From contig VGKN01000078.1 in assembly GCA_016867055.1 (NCBI GenBank), positions 1 to 7,088 of the forward strand: DNA of 7,088 bases, in the 5' to 3' direction. The DNA comes from Candidatus Omnitrophota bacterium (GTDB taxonomy: Bacteria > Omnitrophota > Koll11 > VGKN01). Under the pieces are notes generated by a model. That model had not been told where the DNA came from and did not search any database. It worked only from the letters and a program-made list of their open reading frames with translations. Below are positions 1 through 6,541 of this stretch, piece by piece. A program made the position numbers and the translations under genes. Each line of letters begins with the position of its first letter. The first letter of the stretch is position 1.

Positions 1-1
1 A

Positions 2-49
2 CTCAAACAGGACCTCTTGCAAAAAATCGCTTCGGGTTTTAAGATATAA
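2..49 (+). CDS. possible C-terminal tail of an upstream gene (partial)
   Basis: A reading frame open from the window edge ends at TAA 47-49 and encodes a 15-residue tail, LKQDLLQKIASGFKI. It has the look of an amphipathic C-terminal helix, and it ends 23 bp before the next start codon, as expected for an operon neighbour. The other two forward frames are also open here (one stops at 40-42, the other runs past 73), so the choice of frame rests only on residue composition and spacing. No family can be assigned. Confidence 0.3.
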   Translation, partial: LKQDLLQKIASGFKI

Positions 50-72
50 ATTATTGTATAGGAGAAGAAACT

Positions 73-528
73 ATGCTTGATAAATGCCCGGGTCAAAATA
101 AACAATTCTGGGGCCCGGACGATGTATGTGAGGTAGCATGCTCTAATTGCGGATATCTCGTAGAGCTTTTTAAAGACGAACTTAAGAGAAAATGCCCAAA
201 GTGCAACAAAGAGATTATAAATCCCAAAATGGATTTGGGTTGCGCTATGTGGTGCCCAAAGGCAAAGGATTGTATTGGTCCTGAGAGATATAGCTACATA
301 ACCAAGACAGTGGAAATGGAAAATAGAAGGAAAAAGGATTTTGATAGGTTTATTCTAACCATAGATAAAAAGGATGAGGATGTAAAGAAGTTGTTCACTA
401 GGCTTTATATAGAAAACAAGAACCCTAAAAAAATCTTTGATACAAAAAAACTTTACGATATAAAGGAGACAAATCCAGATTTATTTGAACGGGCAACCAG
501 GTATTATAGTAATTTTAGGGCAGAATGA
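73..528 (+). CDS. cysteine-rich zinc-ribbon-like protein, function unknown
   Basis: This is a 151-residue soluble protein with no signal peptide or membrane segment. The N-terminal half is cysteine-rich. C23-x2-C26 and C41-x2-C44 form a typical zinc ribbon (second knuckle KCPKCN). They are followed by C57-x3-C61-x5-C67 in the context LGCAMWCPKAKDCIG, and there are additional cysteines at 5 and 19. Residues about 80-150 are charged, probably helical and cysteine-free. The start is supported by AGGAG at 60-64, eight bases before the ATG. I recognise the layout from uncharacterised proteins of anaerobic bacteria that tend to sit near redox or HD-domain genes, but I know of no demonstrated function. 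The third cysteine group could bind a second zinc or an iron-sulphur cluster. Its neighbour, across a 198-bp gap, is a ferredoxin-type gene, which suggests a redox or sensing setting. The reading frame is secure; the function is not. Confidence 0.85.
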   Translation: MLDKCPGQNKQFWGPDDVCEVACSNCGYLVELFKDELKRKCPKCNKEIINPKMDLGCAMWCPKAKDCIGPERYSYITKTVEMENRRKKDFDRFILTIDKKDEDVKKLFTRLYIENKNPKKIFDTKKLYDIKETNPDLFERATRYYSNFRAE

Positions 529-632
529 TTATAGTTGGAAAGGTTTATAAAGCTTTCACTCTCAAAGAAGAAATAGCCCTTAATAATTCTGCCAGTGAGC
601 TTAAAAAAATAATAAAACAGTTAAAATTATAA
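525..632 (+). pseudogene. 35-codon ORF resembling the C-terminal helix of malate/lactate dehydrogenase
   Basis: ATG 525-527 overlaps the TGA of the preceding gene (ATGA), and the frame runs 35 codons to TAA 630-632. A weak AGGG lies at 517-520. The translation ends in LKEEIALNNSASELKKIIKQ plus two residues. This resembles the usual last helix of NAD-dependent malate/lactate dehydrogenases, which has a pattern like L-x-EE-x-x-AL-x-x-SA-x-x-x-K-x-x-I. The same frame is closed upstream by TAG at 516-518, so no larger enzyme is present. It is either the stump of a deleted dehydrogenase gene, a small translationally coupled peptide, or a chance ORF. The similarity is from memory over about 20 residues, hence the low confidence. 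Confidence 0.3.
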
Positions 633-658
633 TCTCCCCATATCTTTCTTTTTTAAAT

Positions 659-674
659 TTTGACTTAAGTCAAA
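659..674. promoter_or_regulatory. 16-bp perfect palindrome, CRP/FNR-type (HcpR-like) operator candidate
   Basis: TTTGACTTAAGTCAAA is a perfect palindrome with TTGAC-N4-GTCAA half-site geometry. This is the spacing of CRP/FNR-family sites, where FNR itself prefers TTGAT-N4-ATCAA. From memory, TTGAC/GTCAA half-sites have been described for HcpR, the CRP/FNR-family activator of hcp and an associated ferredoxin gene in anaerobes. The downstream gene is of that ferredoxin type. A plausible -10 (TATAGT, 691-696) would start transcription near 702-704, placing the palindrome centre about 36-38 bp upstream of the start, close to the class II activator position. No good -35 lies at 16-18 bp from that -10, as expected for an activator-dependent promoter. 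The site is certain as sequence; the regulator's identity is inferred. Confidence 0.6.
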
Positions 675-726
675 GACTTATTTTTCCTTATATAGTAAAC
701 TTGGTTATGAAAAGAGAGGTAATACT

Positions 727-1605
727 ATGGTTAAAGTAAAGAGAAAGATAATAAAAATAGATGAAGCCAAATGTAACGGTTGTGGTTTATGTATTCCAAA
801 TTGCCCTGAAGGAGCATTACAAGTTATAGATGGAAAGGCAAGGCTAATAAGCGATTTATTCTGCGATGGCTTGGGCGCCTGTATTGGCCATTGTCCACAA
901 GGGGCGATTACCATTGAAGAAAGAGAAGCGGTAGAATATGACGAGAGAAGAGTTATGGAGAATATTGTAAAGCAGGGTAGCAATGTTATTAAAGCCCATC
1001 TTCAACACCTTAAAGACCATAACCAGATGCAGTATCTTAATCAGGCGATAGATTATCTAAGAGAAAAAGGTATAAAAAATCCTTTTGATGAGTTGTCAAA
1101 AGAGGAGGTTTCGTCTCATAAACATACCGTTGATAAGCATAATCTCTCTGGTTGCCCCGGCTCAAAGATGCAGGATTTTAAAAGTAAAAATGAGGCGATT
1201 CAGGAAGAAACCGGCAAAAGACAATCGCAGTTAAGACAGTGGCCAATACAACTACATCTAGTTTCTCCCCTTGCACCTTACTATCAGAAGGCGGATGTAC
1301 TCTTGTCAGCAGACTGCGTAGCCTATACTGTAGGAGACTTCCACAAGGACTACCTAAAGGGAAAGAGCATTGCAATTGCCTGTCCAAAGTTAGACGAAGG
1401 AAAGGAAGTTTATGTAGAAAAGATAAAATCCCTTATAGACGATGCCAAGATTAATACCCTTACAGTTATGATAATGCAGGTTCCCTGCTGTGGAGGTTTA
1501 GTCTCCATAGCCCAGCAAGCCCTCGAGCAAGCCAAGAGAAAGATACCTATAAAATCAATAGTTGTCAGCCTTCAGGGAGATATACTTTCTGAGGAATGGG
1601 TTTAG
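727..1605 (+). CDS. 4Fe-4S dicluster-type ferredoxin protein of the Hcp-associated kind
   Basis: This 292-residue cytoplasmic electron-transfer protein has an N-terminal bacterial ferredoxin domain. Motif I is C16-x2-C19-x2-C22-x3-C26-P. Motif II is C46-x5-C52-x3-C56-P, in which Leu49 replaces the usual second cysteine. Residues about 64-170 form a charged helical linker with several histidines. The C-terminal domain (about 170-292) starts with QLRQWPIQLHLVSP and carries C143, C197 (SADCVAY), C219 (ACPKLDE) and C254-C255 (VPCCGGLV). I recognise this layout from 'iron-sulphur cluster binding' proteins encoded beside hybrid cluster protein genes in sulphate reducers and other anaerobes, where the name frdX has been used. 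A role delivering electrons to Hcp in nitrosative or oxidative stress is plausible, although no hcp is in view. GAGAGG at 714-719 supports the start. The gene stands alone between a CRP/FNR-like palindrome and an intrinsic terminator, so it looks monocistronic. Confidence 0.88.
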   Translation: MVKVKRKIIKIDEAKCNGCGLCIPNCPEGALQVIDGKARLISDLFCDGLGACIGHCPQGAITIEEREAVEYDERRVMENIVKQGSNVIKAHLQHLKDHNQMQYLNQAIDYLREKGIKNPFDELSKEEVSSHKHTVDKHNLSGCPGSKMQDFKSKNEAIQEETGKRQSQLRQWPIQLHLVSPLAPYYQKADVLLSADCVAYTVGDFHKDYLKGKSIAIACPKLDEGKEVYVEKIKSLIDDAKINTLTVMIMQVPCCGGLVSIAQQALEQAKRKIPIKSIVVSLQGDILSEEWV

Positions 1606-1630
1606 AGCGTTAACAATGGATAAGAAAACA

Positions 1631-1656
1631 GTCAATAAATAATCTTATTTATTGAC
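1631..1656. repeat. AT-rich perfect inverted repeat (12-bp arms, 2-bp centre)
   Basis: The arms are GTCAATAAATAA and TTATTTATTGAC, separated by TC, and every base pairs. The repeat lies 25 bp after the ferredoxin stop codon. It is not followed by a T-run (the next bases are acactataa), so it is not itself a terminator. Its right arm contains the first five bases of the TTGACA -35 box at 1652-1657, so a dimeric repressor bound here would block the rightward promoter. Alternatives are an RNA hairpin protecting the 3' end of the ferredoxin mRNA, or a chance AT-rich palindrome. The symmetry is directly visible; operator function is inferred. Confidence 0.6.
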
Positions 1657-1680
1657 ACTATAATGCCTTTTGGTTATGAT
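1652..1680 (+). promoter_or_regulatory. sigma70-type promoter candidate for the radical SAM/membrane-protein operon
   Basis: A perfect -35 TTGACA (1652-1657) is followed after exactly 17 bp by TATGAT (1675-1680), five of six matches to the -10 consensus. The start would fall near 1686-1688, giving a leader of about 35 nt before the ATG at 1723. The -35 overlaps the right arm of the inverted repeat at 1631-1656, and the -10 lies across the centre of the terminator hairpin. A transcript starting here carries only the 3' part of the right hairpin arm and therefore escapes that terminator. It is the best promoter between the ferredoxin gene and the four-gene set, but has not been tested. Confidence 0.6.
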
Positions 1681-1701
1681 AACCAAAAGGCATTTTTATT
1701 T
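1663..1701 (+). terminator. intrinsic terminator after the ferredoxin gene
   Basis: Arms ATGCCTTTTGGTTAT (1663-1677) and ATAACCAAAAGGCAT (1679-1693) are perfectly complementary around a single central base. In RNA this gives a stem of about 13 bp with a small loop. It runs directly into TTTTT (1693-1697) and then ATTT. The left strand of the hairpin is not preceded by an A-run, so it terminates only rightward transcription. It lies 57 bp past the ferredoxin stop and separates that gene from the following operon. Confidence 0.88.
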
Positions 1702-1722
1702 GTAAAATATGGTTAAATAACT

Positions 1723-3216
1723 ATGATTTTGATAAATCCAAGATCAACAAAATTTGGAATATTTGAAAGATATATCCCCTTGAGCGTGCCTATTGGCATA
1801 GGTTATCTCGCCGGTTATTTAATCCATAGAAACAAAGAGGTTGAGATACTTGATGAGCACATAAGACCTATTTCAGAGAGGGTATTGGCTGAAGCTGTTA
1901 AGAAATTTTTGCCACCATATATTTTTGGCATCTCAAGCCTTACCGCATGTATAAACAGAAGTTTTGAGATAGCCAAGGTTATTAAAACCATATATCCAGA
2001 CTCAAAAATAGTTTTAGGTGGTATCCATCCCACAGTTTTACCTGAGGAGGTTTTAGGAAATAAATATGTTGATTTTGTTGTTAGAAGGGAAGGCGAAGAG
2101 GTTATAGATGAACTTTATCAGGCAATCAAAGACAATATTGATTACTCAAAGATAAAAGGAATATCTTTTAGAGTAAATCATCATATTGTTCACAATCCAC
2201 CGGCCTTATCCCCTAGCTTGAACAAAATGCCACCCTACCCCTATTATCTATTTGAGGAATATAAAGATAAATATAATTTAGGTTTTATTATGAGCTCTAG
2301 GGGTTGCCCTTATGATTGTATATTCTGCAGTCAGAGGGCTATATCAGGAAGGGAATACCGTTATGTGCCAACTGACGTGGTGATAGGTGAATTAGAGCTT
2401 CTTATAAATAAATATAAACAGACGCACATCAATTTTGTGGATGATAATTTCACCACCGACAGGAAAAGAATAAAGGAGCTTTCTGAGAAGATGATTGAAA
2501 GAGAGTTTTATAAAAAGGCAACCTTTGACTGTCAGACAAGGGCGGACGCGGTGGACGATGAAATTCTTATTTTATTAAAACAGGCAGGTTTTAGATTAAT
2601 TAACTTTGGCCTTGAAACCGCCTCGGAGAGGTTGATGGTTTTGCTTAATAAAAAGGAAACGGTTAAAGAAAACATTGAGGGGGTCAGACTTGCAAAGAAA
2701 TATGGTTTTGGTGTCTCAGCTACTTTTATATTCGGCTTGCCCAGCGAAAGACGAGAGGAGCGTTTACAGGCTTATAGGTTGGCCAAGGAGCTTTCCTTAG
2801 ATTACGCAAGATTTAACAATGCCACCCCATATCCAGGAACAAGATTGTATGAAATAGCCAAAGAAGAAAACAGGCTTTTTATTGAAAAGAACTGGACTAA
2901 TCTAAATGCCTGCGCAACACTTGTAGAAGATGCTCTAAATGAATCAAGACTTCCCTATGTTCCAACAACCTGCAAAGAGATAGCGCTGAAAAAAGAGGTT
3001 CTCAAAGCCAACCTGCTATTTTCCTTGCGACCAACAAGGGTTTTAAAATTACTAGTTAAAAGAATAGGACCTGCGGGTTGGTTTTATCTTCCTCCGCTGT
3101 GGTATCTGAAACCAAAGGAATGGTTTTTTCTTATCCGGTTGGGATTTAAATTATTTGCTTTATTAGTTAATCTATATATGAAAAGTCTATTTCAAGCACA
3201 ATCTGAACCCAATTAA
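1723..3216 (+). CDS. cobalamin-binding radical SAM protein (B12-rSAM)
   Basis: This 497-residue enzyme has the standard class B order. An N-terminal B12-binding Rossmann-type domain occupies about residues 1-140: MILINPRS start, D44-E-H46-I-R-P, S71-S-L73, the phosphate-loop-like GGIHPTVLPEEV at 99-110, and VVRREGEE at 119-126. The radical SAM TIM barrel covers about 185-400, with C195-x3-C199-x2-C202 (GCPYDCIFCSQ) for the 4Fe-4S/SAM cluster, then FVDDNFTTD, INFGLETASERL and TFIFGLPSERREE. The C-terminal about 80 residues are aromatic and hydrophobic (GPAGWFYLPPLWYLKPKEW onward), as in many family members acting on lipid-like substrates, perhaps membrane-associated. Relatives include methyltransferases and ring-forming enzymes, so the reaction cannot be named. 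The start is fixed by the family N terminus; no clear Shine-Dalgarno precedes it. It is first in a set of four closely packed genes, 8 bp before the next start. Confidence 0.9.
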   Translation: MILINPRSTKFGIFERYIPLSVPIGIGYLAGYLIHRNKEVEILDEHIRPISERVLAEAVKKFLPPYIFGISSLTACINRSFEIAKVIKTIYPDSKIVLGGIHPTVLPEEVLGNKYVDFVVRREGEEVIDELYQAIKDNIDYSKIKGISFRVNHHIVHNPPALSPSLNKMPPYPYYLFEEYKDKYNLGFIMSSRGCPYDCIFCSQRAISGREYRYVPTDVVIGELELLINKYKQTHINFVDDNFTTDRKRIKELSEKMIEREFYKKATFDCQTRADAVDDEILILLKQAGFRLINFGLETASERLMVLLNKKETVKENIEGVRLAKKYGFGVSATFIFGLPSERREERLQAYRLAKELSLDYARFNNATPYPGTRLYEIAKEENRLFIEKNWTNLNACATLVEDALNESRLPYVPTTCKEIALKKEVLKANLLFSLRPTRVLKLLVKRIGPAGWFYLPPLWYLKPKEWFFLIRLGFKLFALLVNLYMKSLFQAQSEPN

Positions 3217-3224
3217 CTATAAAT

Positions 3225-5462
3225 ATGAAAATAAATGAAGAATTTAAAGAAGTTTCTATAGTTGTTGCTGTTATTTTGGGTTTGATAATATTGCAGTGGC
3301 GGTTATGGATAAGCGGTGAGTTATGTGTCACACATGACAGTATTATCTGGTATGGGATATTTTCGTATTTCGTCGATTGCTTACATAACGGTTTTTTACC
3401 TTTGTGGAATCCATATATGAATTGCGGAGAAGCATTTTTTTTAAATATAAATGTTCTGCATCTTCTAGATCCATCAACACTTTTTCTTGTATTGTTTGGA
3501 AAGTTTATAAGGGTAGATTTACTTAGTCTTTACCACTATGATTTGCTGCTAAGGTATGTAATTTTTACATTAGGTTCTTATCTTTTTTTTAGGTATGTGG
3601 CTAGGTATAAAATCAGCGCTATAATTTCTTTCATAATTCTGACGTTTTCGTCACTGGCAACATCATATCTCAGACAGCATGCATTTATGCTCGCCTTTTA
3701 CCTTTCTCCGTGGATTTTATTGTCTTTGATAAAATTTTTAGAAGGGCACAATAAGGCTATTTTATGGGCGGCATTTTTCCTGGGCATAGCTATATATTCT
3801 TATCATTCTATGTTTGTTGTATTATCTGTAACCATTCTTGTTCTTTGTATTTTAGTTAGCAGCGGATTTCAAAATTTTAATTATAAACTCTTGTTTAAAA
3901 ATTGTAGATTTATCATAGGAGCTTGTCTAATATTTATTTTTTTATCCGCTAATCTTATACCGGTATATAAGGCATACACAAACGATGTTGTTCCTACTGT
4001 AAGGATCTATGAGGCACCGCTAGCTGCACGTTCATTTCCTGCTGATTTTTTTAATCTGTTAACCTCCTACAGTTTTATTCTACATTTCTTTAACTGGAAT
4101 TATATGTCTGAATCATTTCAGTACATAGGTCTAATTCCAATCCTATTTCTGATAATAGGAATTCTATATTCAAATCATAGGTATAAGGTGGGTTTTATGA
4201 TAGCGAGTATTATAACTGCACTCTTAATGCTTGGGGATAATTATTTTATTTATCCCTTTCTGCATAGATTTTTACCGATTTTCTCTATCATTAGGAATAC
4301 CCATACATTTAATATATTTTTTATTTTCTGCTTGCTCTACTTCGTATGTATAGGTCTTGATGTGATAGTAGAGGCAACGTTAGAGGCTCGTATAGAGACT
4401 TATAGGAAGCCAATTTTTTTGTTAACCTTTTTGGTGTTATTTCTGGCGCTGTTATTGATTGGTAATTTATTTAGAATCTTGCCATCCCTTATTAGGTCAT
4501 ATCAAATACTTGAAGGTTATCTTATGCCTGTTACCAAAGAAATGGAAGATATGATTATAAAATTTCTTTTTAAATCAAGCCTTAATCTATTTCTATTTGC
4601 TACAAGTAGTGTAGTAATGTTTTTTATATTGAAAATACGAATTATAAATGTGAATGTAAAGTATATAACAATAACAGGTTTGATACTCATAGATTTATTT
4701 TTGTTTAATAAAACAGTTTTTGAGTTCGTTACCATGCCTAGAGATGAAATAATTATTCCGTCCTCAACTAAACCAGTATATAATGATAGCCGTTTAGCCT
4801 TAATCCAACCCAGGTATCCATTTTATGCATTTGTGCCATCCATATTAAAAATTTTTACTGCATACAGCACAAAAATCCCATGGGTTACAACCCATTTTTA
4901 TGAAATGAAAAATTTTTATCAATTTGCAAATAATCAACAAATCCCCGAGGATGTTAAAAATATTTTTATGGGAATAACCAGTCCAAGATTACGCATGGTT
5001 CATAATACAGAGATATTATTATATGACGAGATAATAGATAGGTTAAAAGAGATAGATACCAATACAGCAGAAAAAACAATTTTCTTAGAAAAAAAACAAT
5101 TTGCGGATTACTATCCAAAAGATAAATTAGCTAGCTTGAATGATAAAGTTTATGAACAAGACAAGATTAAAGTATTGAATTTTAGTCCAAACGGAATAAC
5201 CGTAAGAACTCACGCTGGCACAGATGGTTTTCTTTATTATAGCGATGGCTATGATAATGCGTGGAGAGTTTTTATAGATGGCAAAGAGGACAGAGTATAT
5301 AGAGCTAATCTAGCATTTAAATCTGTTTTTGTTAGCAAGGGAAGCCATATAGTTCGTTTTATATACAGTCCCAACCTCTATAAGTTTAGTTTGTTATGTT
5401 ACCTTTTCGGTTTAGTATTTATGCTCTTCTATTTACCGATGGGATATTCAGATTTTTTATGA
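3225..5462 (+). CDS. YfhO-like GT-C-type polytopic membrane protein
   Basis: This 745-residue integral membrane protein has a first segment at about residues 9-29 and then roughly a dozen hydrophobic segments up to about 498. A large extracytoplasmic domain follows (about 499-716), and a final membrane segment lies at 717-739. The first external loop carries THDSIIWYG (Asp38) and PLWNP (59-63), the pattern seen in GT-C and YfhO proteins (loop acidic residue followed by a G-x-x-PLWNP-like turn). The distal end has the YfhO signature of a W-x-x-x-x-DGK element (FIDGK at 683-687) and a GSHIVRFIYSP strand just before the last helix. Family members are thought to use polyprenyl-phosphate sugars to glycosylate wall or lipid acceptors outside the membrane, and the specificity here is unknown. 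There is no recognisable Shine-Dalgarno; translation is probably coupled to the upstream gene that stops 8 bp before. Confidence 0.85.
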   Translation: MKINEEFKEVSIVVAVILGLIILQWRLWISGELCVTHDSIIWYGIFSYFVDCLHNGFLPLWNPYMNCGEAFFLNINVLHLLDPSTLFLVLFGKFIRVDLLSLYHYDLLLRYVIFTLGSYLFFRYVARYKISAIISFIILTFSSLATSYLRQHAFMLAFYLSPWILLSLIKFLEGHNKAILWAAFFLGIAIYSYHSMFVVLSVTILVLCILVSSGFQNFNYKLLFKNCRFIIGACLIFIFLSANLIPVYKAYTNDVVPTVRIYEAPLAARSFPADFFNLLTSYSFILHFFNWNYMSESFQYIGLIPILFLIIGILYSNHRYKVGFMIASIITALLMLGDNYFIYPFLHRFLPIFSIIRNTHTFNIFFIFCLLYFVCIGLDVIVEATLEARIETYRKPIFLLTFLVLFLALLLIGNLFRILPSLIRSYQILEGYLMPVTKEMEDMIIKFLFKSSLNLFLFATSSVVMFFILKIRIINVNVKYITITGLILIDLFLFNKTVFEFVTMPRDEIIIPSSTKPVYNDSRLALIQPRYPFYAFVPSILKIFTAYSTKIPWVTTHFYEMKNFYQFANNQQIPEDVKNIFMGITSPRLRMVHNTEILLYDEIIDRLKEIDTNTAEKTIFLEKKQFADYYPKDKLASLNDKVYEQDKIKVLNFSPNGITVRTHAGTDGFLYYSDGYDNAWRVFIDGKEDRVYRANLAFKSVFVSKGSHIVRFIYSPNLYKFSLLCYLFGLVFMLFYLPMGYSDFL

Positions 5463-5472
5463 ATTAACCAAA

Positions 5473-5478
5473 GAGGAG
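5473..5478 (+). promoter_or_regulatory. ribosome binding site with very short spacing
   Basis: GAGGAG ends only two bases before the ATG at 5481. The purine run is the best in this part of the window and confirms the start of the SPASM-type radical SAM gene. If only GAGG (5473-5476) pairs with 16S rRNA, the spacing is a more normal four bases. Confidence 0.6.
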
Positions 5479-5480
5479 AT

Positions 5481-6521
5481 ATGAAACTAAAACCTCTATT
5501 TTATGGCGGGATAAAAGTTTTGCATGCAAACATATTTGATAAATATAAGATGCCGCTGGGTGTCTATATCGCTCTTACAGAAAGGTGCCCAAATAGGTGC
5601 GTGTATTGCAATTATGAGGTTTTGAGAAAAAATAAGAAGTACGAAATTACTACAGGAGATGTTTTTAATATAATCGCTCAGCTAAAACAGGCAGGCACCG
5701 AGAAATTACATCTCTCTGGTGGAGAACCCCTGATACGAGATGATTTAGGAAAGATAATTGACTATGCAAAATCCAAAGGAATGTTTGTAGGAATCTCTTG
5801 TAGCGGAATTTATATTCCAGAAAAGGTGGAGATGTTGAAAAATGTGGATGTTATTTTATTGAGCCTTGATGGCGAAGAGAAAATTCATGATGAATTAAGG
5901 GGCAGGAGTTCTTTTAAGTATGTAATGGATGCTATGGATGTACTGAAAAAAAATAAAATAACTTTCTGGACTAATACTGTCTTAACTAAAAAAAATTTAT
6001 CATCCGTAGATTTTATTTTAGATTTGGCAGAAAAGAACAACACCTATGCCAATTTCATATTGCTTCAGCATCATGGACCAGAGTATGAAAATAATTTGCC
6101 CACATTTGATAAGATAAAGAACCTAATTCCAGACAAAAAGGATTTACAAAGCGTTCTTAAATACCTATTACTTAGAAAAAAACAAGGCAAAAGGGTTGGC
6201 TCAACGAAGGAATATCTTGAGTTTTTATTAAACTGGGATGATTATAACATGCTATACAGCGATAAAACATATAATGGAATAAAATGCTGGGCGGGAAGAC
6301 TATTTTGTCATATAGACTCGCAGGGATTATTGTATGCATGTGGATTGAACATGGGTAAGATTTCTGGGATAGATATTAAATCTCTTGGCGTTAAGAAAGC
6401 TATGGAGCAGGCTCCAAGGCTTAAAAACTGTAATTCCTGTTCAGTAAGCTGTAATTTAGAGAATAATCTAATATTCTCATTAAACCTAAGTTCTATATTT
6501 AACTGGCTTAAAAAACTTTAA
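5481..6521 (+). CDS. radical SAM protein with SPASM/twitch-like C-terminal cysteine domain
   Basis: This 346-residue protein is MoaA/PqqE-like in layout. The radical SAM cluster motif is C36-x3-C40-x2-C43 in TERCPNRCVYCNYE. It is followed by LSGGEPLIRDDL (GGEP at 80-83), which binds the SAM amino group, and by LSLDGEEKIHDELRG (128-141), typical of this branch. The C-terminal region has six cysteines: C269, C276, C287, then C317-x2-C320-x3-C324. The GLLYACG element around C287 is the usual SPASM/twitch hairpin, and the cysteines imply one or two auxiliary 4Fe-4S clusters. The last about 20 residues are hydrophobic and may form an amphipathic helix. Relatives modify peptides, sugars, nucleosides or lipids. 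No precursor peptide gene lies alongside, and the flanking membrane glycosyltransferase-like genes favour a glycan or lipid substrate. The gene starts 18 bp after the YfhO-like gene and ends 20 bp before the next. Confidence 0.88.
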   Translation: MKLKPLFYGGIKVLHANIFDKYKMPLGVYIALTERCPNRCVYCNYEVLRKNKKYEITTGDVFNIIAQLKQAGTEKLHLSGGEPLIRDDLGKIIDYAKSKGMFVGISCSGIYIPEKVEMLKNVDVILLSLDGEEKIHDELRGRSSFKYVMDAMDVLKKNKITFWTNTVLTKKNLSSVDFILDLAEKNNTYANFILLQHHGPEYENNLPTFDKIKNLIPDKKDLQSVLKYLLLRKKQGKRVGSTKEYLEFLLNWDDYNMLYSDKTYNGIKCWAGRLFCHIDSQGLLYACGLNMGKISGIDIKSLGVKKAMEQAPRLKNCNSCSVSCNLENNLIFSLNLSSIFNWLKKL

Positions 6522-6541
6522 AGCAGAGTTTAAAAAAATTA

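Noticed and set aside
662..680. GACTTA repeated at 662-667 and 675-680
   Set aside because: Six bases in an AT-rich spacer is too short to distinguish from chance; the palindrome accounts for the first copy.
705..983. Minus-strand open frame opposite the ferredoxin domain
   Set aside because: It is antisense to a clearly conserved iron-sulphur protein, and its composition mirrors the cysteine/proline codons on the other strand; no independent support.
1178..1454. Overlapping short frames (minus 1178-1387, plus 1239-1454) inside the ferredoxin gene
   Set aside because: Both are shadows within the conserved C-terminal coding region, with no ribosome binding site or recognisable domain.
1652..1664. 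TTGACA directly followed by TATAAT
   Set aside because: Only one base separates them, so they cannot be a -35/-10 pair; the TTGACA pairs correctly with TATGAT at 1675-1680 instead.
1815..2033. Minus-strand open frame in the B12-binding domain
   Set aside because: It lies fully antisense to conserved motifs of the radical SAM gene.
4517..4735. Minus-strand open frame in the YfhO-like gene
   Set aside because: It lies fully antisense to a continuous membrane-protein reading frame; AT-rich sequence gives long chance frames.
5075..5104. Near-direct repeat of an A-rich AGAAAAAA(A)CAATTT element
   Set aside because: It lies in coding sequence encoding different residues in each copy, and is explained by lysine/glutamate-rich AT-biased codons.
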